In this document: positions 7,601 through 12,555 of the stretch, piece after piece
Layout: each line of letters begins with the position of its first letter
How positions within the stretch are numbered: position 1 is the stretch's first letter
From: Phoronis ovalis
Lineage: Eukaryota > Phoronida > Phoronidae
Assembly (NCBI GenBank): GCA_028565635.1
Contig: JAOXYB010043137.1
Span: 1 to 12,679 of the forward strand
Direction: 5' to 3'
Length of the DNA stretch: 12,679 bases
Program-made: the position numbers and the translations under genes
The notes under the pieces: model-generated
The model's input: the letters and a program-made list of their open reading frames with translations, nothing else
Databases searched by the model: none
Told to the model about the DNA's origin: nothing

Positions 7601-10257
7601 TTAACATTGCAGAATTAAATACATTTGATGCATTTAATGCTCTAAAACAAAAGAACCCCAAGTTAAAAACTTTGCTGGCTATCGGTGGTTGGACAGCTGG
7701 AACTGACCCGTTCACCTTTATGACCGCATCGGATGAAAACAGAAAAATCTTTGTGAGAAATGCTGTTGGTTTTCTTAGAGTACGAGGATTTGATGGTTTG
7801 GATTTGGACTGGGAATTTCCTGCTGCGCGAGGTAGCCCAGCTGAAGATAAGCAACGATTTACCTTACTAACAAAGGTAGGTCAATTATAATATCGTGTGC
7901 TTCTTTTTGCTTTTTTTTACAGTTTGCTGAAATTTACAAGAAATAGATTGGTAAATCATTTTTGACGTTTTAAAGCTGATGTAACAAAACTACATTTTTA
8001 CAAAAAATTCAAAATCATCTGATGCATCAAGCGAAATATGAGAACCAAATAAAAATTAATAGTTCGTACCAATAGTTGCATAGTTATTATGTATGTTTAA
8101 ACTGTTAACTCAGTTCGTTATTCTTTGTAGAAAGAAGTTTTAAATAGTAATACCGGCTATACAATCATTTACATGTTAACACTGTCTAGATGTTTATTTA
8201 TAGTGTAGAGTCATGTTAAAAATTATGGATTTTCAGGACTTGCGAGAAGCCTTCGAATTGGAAGCACTAGAGACAGTTAAGCCAAGACTCTTACTGTCCG
8301 CTGCTGTGCATATCGGAAAGGACAACATAGATAACGGTTATGAAATACCAGAAATTAGCAAGTAGGTAGCTTTGTGTTTTAAATGTTTTTAGTGCTTCGT
8401 GTAAAGTTTGCAATTAAATTTATTATGTTCAGTATGTTCAAGAAGGCATTAAAAAAAGTCAGTACCGGGATACATTCTCGGAATCAAAGTAGTAATTATA
8501 CACGGGATACATGATTTTAACTTACCTGTTTTAGATATTTGGATTGGTTTAACTTAATGGCCTATGATTTCCATGGTCGCTGGGATAACAGAACTGGAGC
8601 TAATGCTCCACTTTATGGCAAGGACGACAACGACGTGCTAAGTGTGGTAGGTAACGTTTGTTGCAGTGAGATTACAGATTTAGGCAATCAGTTTTTTCTG
8701 ATGATATTCAGTAAAATTGAAGAGTATATACACAGCCTTACGAAAAACAATGGAATCGTTTAATATAAGTAAATATAGTAAAAGAGTCAAACTACGACTT
8801 ACAAAGAAAGTAGTGGGTATATACTAGTGTGTTGGTTGTCCCTATAATTGTCATCTATTCAGTTCTTTGTATTTCTAAAGGACTGGGCTGTACAGTACTG
8901 GATCCAACGTGGTGCTCCAAGAAAAAAGATTATTCTTGGGATTGGTACATATGGTCAGACGTACACTCTTATGAATGCTGACAGCAACACCCCTGGTGCT
9001 CCCACTGTTGGGTCAGGGGGTACCGAGGGACATTACACACAAGCAGCAGGATTTCTTGGTTATTATGAGGTACATGAAAAGATACACAAGATAATATTTG
9101 AATTCGTAAATTATATTTACGGTACAGACACTGATATTTATAAATAAGCCAGCAATAGAACATGCATCCCTTAACAAACAAAAAATGACTGAGCAATTCA
9201 AATAAACGATTGAATTCCCCTGATGTATATATTAGGATTGATATCAAAAAGTTATAAAACATGCAACAATCTGTTTTTGCTTTTTCAGATCTGCGAAAAA
9301 ATAAAACTTGGCTGGAAATGTACCTGGGATGACCAACAAAAATTCCCATATTGTTATAAGGACAAGGAATGGGTAGGATACGACAACCTCCAGAGCATTG
9401 AAATGAAGGTATAGTATATTGTGATGCCAAATTAATAGGAGCTCCATTCGTACAAACTATCAGTGTAATAGGTGTTGTATGCAAACGAGAATATCTCTCG
9501 TATTTGAATTTGTGTATTTGTTGATTACAATGAAATCATACGAAAAAAGCTTATACGTATGTTATATTTGTAGAAGTTAAAAACAGCTATGTTATGAGAC
9601 ATTTTCATTGAAGCCAAAGATTAACTATAAAAAACGGTTGTTATAACTGTGCGATTAGTATATCAAATTCAGCTAGGTAGCTTTAGGTTTAGTAAAATCC
9701 ATATTCGATTGCTTCTTGTAGACAACTATGCATTATTATATAGTAAAACAGCTTACCTTTTTTTATTTACAAATATATCAATTCGTTTTTTGCAGGTACA
9801 TTACGTTATGGAAAACAGCCTAGGTGGCGCTATGGTATGGGCACTTGACACTGACGATTTCACTGGCGCATTTTGCAACCAGGGAAACTATCCTCTTGTA
9901 TCCTTAATTAAAGAGATGTTGACAAATACTACTGAAGATACCTCCACAACAGAAACCACGACAGCGACGACGCAGACAACAAAAGAGGTGACAACAACGA
10001 CGGTGGGGAAAACAAGCAGTGAGGAAACAGATAATCAAGAAGTGACAACAACAAACTATTTTACTGAAGATACCTCCACAACAGAAACCACGACAGCGAC
10101 GACGCAGACAACAAAAAAGGTGACGACAACGACGACGGGGAAAACAAGCTGTGAGAAAACAGATAATCAAAAAGCAACAACAACAAACTACAACCAAAAT
10201 TCACTATGGGTATTTTTAGTGTTGCTTTTTATCGCTTTCCTCTTTGGAACAGGTTAA
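1637..10257 (+). CDS. Two-domain GH18 chitinase with mucin-like, probably membrane-anchored tail (16 exons)
   Basis: Joined exons: 1637-1645, 1885-1924, 2514-2687, 3383-3639, 3990-4114, 4251-4374, 4535-4723, 5321-5461, 5781-5955, 7020-7220, 7613-7875, 8237-8361, 8535-8646, 8881-9069, 9289-9408, 9796-10257. They total 2706 nt, or 901 residues, all with GT-AG introns and consistent phase. Order: signal peptide (1-16), GH18-1 (about 19-395), linker (396-416), GH18-2 (about 417-790), Thr-rich repeats (791-884), hydrophobic end (885-898). Each domain has the start VCYFTNW, the catalytic DGLDLDWE (acid/base E140 and E546), the MAYD block before GRW (210-218; 616-624), WDDQQKFPY and the closing WALD. 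The family hydrolyses chitin beta-1,4 bonds by a substrate-assisted retaining mechanism, usually outside the cell. Single-domain relatives normally carry a C-terminal CBM14 chitin-binding domain; none is seen here. The closest resemblance is to chitotriosidase/AMCase-type enzymes. Exons 1-2 are the least certain part. Confidence 0.88.
1885..1924 (+). CDS. Chitinase exon 2: signal peptide core
   Basis: After a T-rich tract and TAG acceptor, 40 nt encode SLQACFLVITTVT. With MKL from exon 1 this gives a typical secretory signal peptide with one basic residue and a short hydrophobic core. Cleavage is expected near residues 16-18, just before the first GH18 strand. The donor is GTAAGT, ending in phase 1; the split codon becomes N17. 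Confidence 0.68.
2012..2378. mobile_element. Imperfect foldback element in intron 2 (about 367 bp)
   Basis: The left half (2012-2183) and right half (2219-2378) are inverted copies of each other, collinear along their whole length with gaps. Paired anchors from outside in: ATTATNATGATCAGT (2012-2026 / 2364-2378), ACAA..AATATAT, GATAAAT (2101-2107 / 2295-2301), TGAATCA (2123-2129 / 2274-2280), GTGATG, ATTCACACC and a perfect AACAACAGGTC (2173-2183 / 2219-2229). The loop is about 35 bp. No clean target duplication was found. It may be an old MITE or foldback transposon, or an inverted-duplication hairpin locus. The 116-codon open frame across it (2035-2385) follows from this structure and is not called as a gene. 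Confidence 0.72.
2514..2687 (+). CDS. Chitinase exon 3: first beta strand of GH18 domain 1
   Basis: Encodes residues 17-74, including KRVCYFTNWAQW and SHLIYAFVQL, the conserved N-terminal strands of chitotriosidase-type GH18 enzymes. C22 and C47 match the usual first disulfide pair. N59-A-T is a possible N-glycosylation site. Acceptor CAG at 2511-2513, donor GTGAGT; phase 1 in and phase 1 out. Confidence 0.9.
2761..2956. mobile_element. 196-bp palindromic MITE in intron 3 with 9-bp target duplication
   Basis: The ends are inverted repeats: TAGACTTGCTCAAGTCC at 2761-2777 is matched by GGACTTGAGCAAGTCTA at 2940-2956, and the match continues inward to about 25 bp with two mismatches. The element is flanked by the direct repeat ATAAACTGT at 2752-2760 and 2957-2965, a 9-bp target-site duplication. 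Inside are poly(A)/poly(T) tracts and a central hairpin (2819-2839 / 2848-2868, loop AGCCGTCC), so the whole element can fold back. It has no coding capacity. An 8-9-bp duplication is typical of hAT-, Mutator- or Merlin-like DNA transposons; the exact superfamily cannot be fixed from the sequence alone. Confidence 0.88.
2998..3025 (+). repeat. 28-bp dispersed repeat, copy A
   Basis: TTGAATTTTTGCGATAACTT plus CAGGAAAA matches copy B at 10931-10958 with two differences, in the same orientation and nearly 8 kb away. Both copies lie beside G/C-biased degenerate repeats, so they are likely parts of one dispersed repeat family inserted in intron 3 and again downstream of the gene. Confidence 0.75.
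3119..3310. repeat. G-rich degenerate repeat cluster in intron 3
   Basis: A motif of the form TTTCAAAAGGGGG(T)GCGTTA recurs about every 30-45 bp, at roughly 3124, 3159, 3184, 3229 and 3269. The last copy ends in the inverted form AACGCACCCCC (3298-3308), which pairs with GGGGGTGCGTT at 3238-3248. The cluster stands out from the AT-rich surroundings. It looks like the body or end of a decayed repeat family and is immediately preceded by a sequence shared with 10931-10958. Confidence 0.65.
3383..3639 (+). CDS. Chitinase exon 4: catalytic exon of GH18 domain 1
   Basis: Encodes residues 75-160. It holds LVAVGGYTHGT, the SxGG-type substrate-binding strand, where the usual Trp after GG is Tyr (Y99). 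It then carries FDGLDLDWEFP with D133, D136, D138 and the catalytic acid E140. PEDKQRF follows, as in family members. Phase 1 in, phase 0 out; donor GTTAGT. Confidence 0.95.
3640..3989. other. Intron 4, no feature seen
   Basis: A 350-bp AT-rich intron between the catalytic exon and exon 5, with GTTAGT donor and TTTTCAG acceptor. I see no repeat, RNA or coding signal beyond short A/T runs. Confidence 0.6.
3990..4114 (+). CDS. Chitinase exon 5: GH18 domain 1, LLLTAAV strand
   Basis: Encodes residues 161-201, including RLLLTAAVSVGKHVIEGGYE and IPQLSK. This is the barrel strand and helix region after the catalytic motif. It is 125 nt, phase 0 to 2, exactly the length and phase of exon 12 in the second copy. 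Acceptor TTTTCAG, donor GTAAGA. Confidence 0.93.
4251..4374 (+). CDS. Chitinase exon 6: MAYD block of GH18 domain 1
   Basis: Encodes residues 202-243 with YLDWFNLMAYDYNGRW. M210, Y212 and D213 line the active site in this family, and Y212 contacts the substrate acetamido group. TGANAPL follows, as in chitotriosidase relatives. Phase 2 to 0. It is four codons longer than its counterpart exon 13. Confidence 0.95.
4535..4723 (+). CDS. Chitinase exon 7: GH18 domain 1, LGIGAYGQ strand
   Basis: Encodes residues 244-306. LVLGIGAYGQSFAL corresponds to the LGMPTYGRSFTL strand of vertebrate relatives, with Q269 where Arg is usual. It ends SGLLSYYE. It is 189 nt in phase 0-0, identical in length to exon 14. 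Two overlapping open frames cross this region; only the one reading DWTVDHYITHGAP belongs to the gene. Confidence 0.94.
4724..5320. other. Intron 7, no feature seen
   Basis: A 597-bp AT-rich intron with GTATAT donor and TTATAG acceptor. The small minus-strand open frame at 4968-5174 has no recognisable motif. No transposon ends or tandem repeats are visible. A polypurine/T-rich stretch near 5094-5110 is ordinary for this genome. Confidence 0.55.
5321..5461 (+). CDS. Chitinase exon 8: GH18 domain 1, WDDQQKFPY segment
   Basis: Encodes residues 307-353: IC (C308, expected to pair with C380), then WDDQQKFPYAYSSFTGDW and VSYDD. This is the small alpha/beta insertion domain and return strand of GH18 chitinases. 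The donor GTCTGT is weak, but its position matches the counterpart donor after exon 15. Phase 0-0. Confidence 0.92.
5462..5780. other. Intron 8, no feature seen
   Basis: A 319-bp intron with weak donor GTCTGT and strong acceptor TTTACTGCAG. A short AT-rich inverted stretch (GATAATTATC, about 5628-5637) is the only structure seen. Confidence 0.55.
5781..5955 (+). CDS. Chitinase exon 9: end of GH18 domain 1 and linker
   Basis: Encodes residues 354-411: LGGAMIWALDFDDFTG, with W368 forming the floor of the active site, then C380, the closing helix and a Thr/Pro linker (NTQTTAPSLTPIE). The exon ends in phase 1, donor GTAATA, and joins exon 10 in frame. If the intron is not removed, the frame runs 11 more residues to TGA at 5988-5990, giving a single-domain protein. 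Confidence 0.92.
5985..6065. repeat. Small inverted and direct repeats at the start of intron 9
   Basis: CAGTGAAAA near 5985 is matched by TTTTCACTG at 6034-6042, forming a 9-bp stem. TGAAAACTCAT then occurs twice, at 6041-6051 and 6055-6065. The in-frame TGA that would end a retained-intron isoform (5988-5990) falls inside the left arm. No function can be assigned. Confidence 0.5.
6548..6940. mobile_element. TIR-bounded repeat element in intron 9 with internal 31-bp array
   Basis: The left end GGTACTCAGGTTATTTTTTG (from 6550), continuing GGGGGTGTGCAGCCGAG, is mirrored at the right end by GCGGCACATCCCCGTAG and CTTGAGTACC (6899-6936). Read on the minus strand, both ends give TACTCA(A/G)GTT, a T-run, GGGG(A/G)TGTGC and a GC-rich CCGNG. 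These are imperfect inverted ends of about 40 bp. Between them lies a degenerate ~31-bp repeat. ACCTAC on both sides (6538-6543, 6946-6951) might be a short target duplication. It resembles non-autonomous repeats that I recall as common in marine invertebrate genomes. No transposase is present. Confidence 0.68.
6597..6898. repeat. Degenerate ~31-bp tandem repeat, TTGGATTGCTACC motif
   Basis: The core TTGGATTGCTACC or a close variant begins at 6632, 6663, 6793, 6823, 6853 and 6885, with weaker copies at about 6597, 6685 and 6729. Spacing is 30-32 bp, and the 130-bp gap between 6663 and 6793 equals about four periods. Each core is preceded by AAAATTT. The period near 30 keeps frames open, which explains the small open frames here; they are not genes. 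Confidence 0.75.
7020..7220 (+). CDS. Chitinase exon 10: start of GH18 domain 2
   Basis: Encodes residues 412-478: YMRVCYFTNWSKYR, CTHLIFAFANIRNGTG, then an unusually long loop (NEGDDKYMSDMGL) before the next helix. C420 and C445 match the first disulfide. N457-G-T is a sequon. There is no signal peptide here and the acceptor is in phase 1, so this is not the start of a separate gene. The donor GTATGC was chosen because it restores phase 1 into exon 11. Confidence 0.9.
7221..7612. other. Intron 10, no feature seen
   Basis: A 392-bp AT-rich intron, donor GTATGC, acceptor ACATTGCAG. No repeats or coding potential recognised. Confidence 0.55.
7613..7875 (+). CDS. Chitinase exon 11: catalytic exon of GH18 domain 2
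   Basis: Encodes residues 479-566. LLAIGGWTAGT keeps the canonical Trp (W505) that domain 1 has lost. FDGLDLDWEFP gives D539, D542, D544 and catalytic E546. It ends PAEDKQRFTLLTK. Phase 1 to 0, like exon 4; 263 nt against 257. Confidence 0.95.
7876..8236. other. Intron 11, no feature seen
   Basis: A 361-bp AT-rich intron, donor GTAGGT, acceptor GATTTTCAG. Nothing beyond homopolymer tracts is seen. Confidence 0.55.
8237..8361 (+). CDS. Chitinase exon 12: GH18 domain 2, LLLSAAV strand
   Basis: Encodes residues 567-607: DLREAFELEALE, RLLLSAAVHIGKD, NGYEIPEISK. It is 125 nt in phase 0 to 2, the exact counterpart of exon 5. Acceptor TTTTCAG, donor GTAGGT. Confidence 0.94.
8535..8646 (+). CDS. 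Chitinase exon 13: MAYD block of GH18 domain 2
   Basis: Encodes residues 608-645 with YLDWFNLMAYDFHGRWDN, then TGANAPLYGKDDND. M616, Y618 and D619 are conserved active-site residues. FHG is closer to vertebrate chitotriosidase than the YNG of domain 1. Phase 2 to 0, donor GTAGGT. Confidence 0.95.
8881..9069 (+). CDS. Chitinase exon 14: GH18 domain 2, LGIGTYGQ strand
   Basis: Encodes residues 646-708: DWAVQYWIQRGAPRKK, IILGIGTYGQTYTL, then GGTEGHYTQAAGFLGYYE. Q671 again replaces the usual Arg. It is 189 nt in phase 0-0, the same as exon 7. Confidence 0.95.
9289..9408 (+). CDS. Chitinase exon 15: GH18 domain 2, WDDQQKFPY segment
   Basis: Encodes residues 709-748: IC (C710, expected partner C775), CTWDDQQKFPYCYKDKEW, VGYDN. 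Two extra cysteines, C719 and C730, flank the WDDQQKFPY strand and have no counterpart in domain 1, so they may pair with each other. 120 nt, phase 0-0, donor GTATAG. Confidence 0.93.
9409..9795. other. Intron 15, no feature seen
   Basis: A 387-bp AT-rich intron, donor GTATAG, acceptor TTTTTTGCAG. The open frame entering exon 16 extends back to 9649 within the intron, but the acceptor and homology with exon 9 set the true exon start at 9796. Confidence 0.6.
9796..10257 (+). CDS. Chitinase exon 16: end of GH18 domain 2, Thr-rich tail, stop
   Basis: Encodes residues 749-901. The first 42 residues close the barrel (LGGAMVWALDTDDFTG, W763, C775). Residues 791-884 are Thr-rich, built from two 44-residue repeats, and would be heavily O-glycosylated. 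The last 17 residues are hydrophobic and end at TAA 10255-10257. Whereas exon 9 ends in a donor soon after the barrel, this copy reads straight into the tail, so the tail is unique to the second copy. Confidence 0.93.
   Translation, partial: VHYVMENSLGGAMVWALDTDDFTGAFCNQGNYPLVSLIKEMLTNTTEDTSTTETTTATTQTTKEVTTTTVGKTSSEETDNQEVTTTNYFTEDTSTTETTTATTQTTKKVTTTTTGKTSCEKTDNQKATTTNYNQNSLWVFLVLLFIAFLFGTG
9931..10194 (+). repeat. In-frame 132-bp tandem duplication encoding Thr-rich repeats
   Basis: Unit 1 is 9931-10062 (residues 794-837) and unit 2 is 10063-10194 (838-881). They are about 90% identical (13 differences in 132), and the first 50 or so bases are identical, so the duplication is fairly recent. 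Each unit reads TEDTSTTETTTATTQTTK followed by VTTTT, GKTS and TDNQ. The composition is that of mucin-like O-glycosylated stalks. Unit 2 has gained a Cys (C867). The minus-strand Cys-rich open frame here is a mirror of the Thr codons. Confidence 0.95.
10204..10245 (+). other. C-terminal hydrophobic segment, possible GPI-anchor signal
   Basis: Residues 885-898 (LWVFLVLLFIAFLF) are followed by only GTG and the stop. A hydrophobic stretch at the very C-terminus with no cytoplasmic tail, after a Ser/Thr/Asn-rich stalk, is the layout of a GPI-attachment signal; N879, N881, N883 or S884 could be the attachment site. A short tail anchor is the alternative. The segment is short for a membrane span, which slightly favours GPI. 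Confidence 0.6.
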
Positions 10258-10460
10258 TTCGTTAGGGAAAAATAACAAAACGGAAAAAATAATTATTGTA
10301 GATTCTCAGTCATAGCAAGCAGTTCTTCTTTCATGTGCCGCTTTCTGGATTGAAAGATAAAGCAAATGTATATTACTCCTATACACAACGTTGGTTGTTT
10401 TATTTTGTTATAAAAACACGTTTTAAAAATAAATAAAACATTTTTAAGATACAGTGCTTT
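10258..10460 (+). promoter_or_regulatory. 3' UTR with poly(A) signal AATAAATAAA
   Basis: Two overlapping AATAAA hexamers lie at 10428-10433 and 10432-10437, about 175 nt after the stop codon. A T-rich tract follows (GTGCTTTTT, about 10453-10461), as expected around a cleavage site. Cleavage is therefore expected near 10450-10460. No other canonical hexamer lies between the stop and this site. Confidence 0.75.
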
Positions 10461-10797
10461 TTAAAATTCATTTCGACTAGGAAAACATTGAAATAATGTT
10501 TAAAAAATGGAGTCATAAATAACCCCTTGGTAATTGTTTTTTTCAACAGTAAATACTTATCAATTCCTAAAAGTTGTGAATTATAAATTTTGTCACATCC
10601 ATATCACTGACGTTGCGTCAAACGTTATCCTCCGAGAATATAAAAAAAACATTTCCTAGACTAAAAATGCAAAAAAAACTTTCTTGGAAAGTCAAAAGTG
10701 CTATTATTTTCTCTAATATTCCACCCCTTTTCTGGACTAGCTAGACCTCAGAGGACCACTCAAGAAAAAATGTGGGTAATCATGCTTGTTAATTGCC

Positions 10798-10958
10798 TCA
10801 AAAACAGACCCTAAACAAGTGGTTATATAGGAGAGATGGACAAACATACCCTTCACCGCCAAAAATTAACCCTAAGCAAGATTTGTCTTCAAAAACAGAC
10901 CCTACTGTTTGTTTCAAAATGAATAAAAATTTGAATTTTTGCAATAAGTTCAGGAAAA
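10798..10958. repeat. Dispersed repeat patch, with copy B of the 28-bp repeat
   Basis: TCAAAAACAGACCCT occurs at 10798-10812 and again at 10889-10903. A weaker relative, TTAACCCTAAGCAAG, lies between them near 10866. The patch ends with the 28-bp sequence (10931-10958) that also lies at 2998-3025 in intron 3. The repeated 'ACCCTAA(A/G)CAAG' theme suggests a decayed low-complexity transposon rather than coding DNA. Confidence 0.65.
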
Positions 10959-11181
10959 GCAAAATAACCTCTAGAACAGCTATATCAAAGTGAAACGGAA
11001 AGAGGCTCAATGTACACAAGTGCACTTTAAATTTTCCAAAGACAAAAATTCTCACAAAAAAATGTTTAATGCCTGGATCGAAATTTCATATGGCAAAACA
11101 GCAATTTCGGGCTTTATCACCAGCCGGATTTTGTAATTTACCTGTGATTTATCTGGTGTTAAAGCTATATTACTGCCATTA

Positions 11182-11203
11182 ACAATTTTTGGGGAAAAAT
11201 TGT
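11182..11203. repeat. Perfect 9-bp hairpin with GGGG loop
   Basis: ACAATTTTT, GGGG, AAAAATTGT: a perfect 9-bp stem around a four-base loop. It is not followed by a T-run, and the window is eukaryotic, so it is not called a terminator. Function unknown. Confidence 0.7.
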
Positions 11204-11307
11204 GTGGACTTACAAAGCATATCTAGGGCTCTGCCTCGTGTTCACTCTAATGTAGGTGTTTTGGAGCATGTTTTGTCTTTTCTAAATTTATGGGAAAAAA
11301 TGGATCT

Positions 11308-11410
11308 GAATCTGAATCTGAATTTATACAATACGGGACCATTTCTTGTATCAAAATCGATATGAATCTGAATCTGAATTTATACAATGCGGGATCATTT
11401 CTGGTATCAA
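11308..11410. repeat. 56-bp tandem duplication containing (GAATCT)n
   Basis: Positions 11308-11354 and 11364-11410 match over 47 bp with three differences, offset by 56 bp. Both begin GAATCTGAATCTGAATTTAT and end TATCAA. The leading GAATCT hexamers form a tiny microsatellite inside each unit. Confidence 0.88.
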
Positions 11411-11664
11411 TTGCATCAGAAAAGAGATATAATGTTACTTAGCAACAGTTTATGAGGGCTGTCGATTTAAAGCTATCTACTGTATCTAGATACAATTATA
11501 CAAACTATATAATTATCCGGTTGGTTTCATTCAATTAATGTCTATACAAAGAAGGATTTTTGTACTGACCACTTTCGTTACACAAACATTTACTATTATT
11601 GGGCGATCTTTCATCCCCAAAAAATATTACAATAACAATCAAAGTTGATTAGTTCCTTTTCGAT

Positions 11665-11700
11665 AATGTAGTGATGTACTGTAATGTAGTGATGTACTGT
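11665..11700. repeat. Perfect 18-bp tandem duplication
   Basis: AATGTAGTGATGTACTGT occurs twice head to tail, at 11665-11682 and 11683-11700, with no mismatch. It is non-coding and probably a recent slippage or repair duplication. Confidence 0.92.
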
Positions 11701-11969
11701 AGGAGACTAAATAAAAGAAACGCGCATCACAACTGCTCATCATAATTTCTAAGTACGTGCACATTAAAACATGAAAAAGGAAACCAATAGTATAAATTAG
11801 TTTTAATAAAATGCATACTGAAAATACTGATCCGTTTGTTTATTTTTTAGTTTGACATGGTGCATTATGCACTATTGCTACACAACGCGATAAAACTGAT
11901 TCTACATGTCTGCAATACGTACGTTCGTCGGGGCGTTCTTTCGGAAACTGAAGAACTCCAAAAAGGCCA

Positions 11970-12004
11970 TTTCCGATAGTTCGCCCAGGGCGAAGTTCCG
12001 GAAA
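11970..12004. repeat. Nested hairpin in a GC-richer patch
   Basis: The inner stem TTCGCCC / GGGCGAA (11980-11994) has a single-base centre, and the outer stem TTTCCG / CGGAAA lies at 11970-11975 and 11999-12004. The surrounding 100 bp is clearly richer in G+C and CpG than its neighbours. It may be the remnant of a repeat or a small structured element. No family recognised. Confidence 0.6.
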
Positions 12005-12555
12005 ATTCTGGTACGATTTTGGCTACTACTGCATGATTCCATATCAACATATTTACAAAGGAAATATTTTAATTTATATCACAGCTGCGAACATGTAACA
12101 TCAATGACATTATATGTACATCATTGTTGACTACACAGACAGTATCTATATGATCTATATGTTTGTGCAAGATTTCATATTAATAAAGATAATTTATTAG
12201 CGGCCTGTAGCAACAAGTACATCATTAATTTTCATTTTGATAAAACGTTCCTTCCGCGTTTGCTTCATAAATAAAATGTATGTGTATATTCATCTGTAAG
12301 GTCGCCTTGGTATATGATGGGATACCCTTTACGGTTTGTTCTACAGGTCTGCTGGAAAATTTAGCGTATAATATCTCATAAAACAAAACAAAACAGTATT
12401 TTGAACATTACAATGAGCTGCAGCAAGAACCAGCTTGGCAACATTTAGTATAGTGTTTTGTTTATGAAGCTAATCTTGCTTTATTGGGCTGTCTGATAGT
12501 AGCATTTTTGGCATACCGTTGGTCCAAAAATTTTACATTCTGTAGTATTATATAA

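Noticed and set aside
8969-9484. 171-codon minus-strand open frame
   Set aside because: It is the reverse side of chitinase exons 14 and 15 and the intron between them; its length follows from the coding strand, and no protein family is recognisable.
9904-10197. Cys-rich minus-strand open frame resembling a small disulfide-rich peptide
   Set aside because: The Cys codons are the complement of repeated ACA/ACG Thr codons on the plus strand, so this is a shadow of the mucin-like tail.
10793-11055. Overlapping plus and minus open frames downstream of the gene
   Set aside because: They cover the dispersed-repeat patch and have no recognisable protein features.
11182-11203. Hairpin as a bacterial-type intrinsic terminator
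   Set aside because: The window is animal DNA, there is no following T-run, and the gene has its own poly(A) signal.
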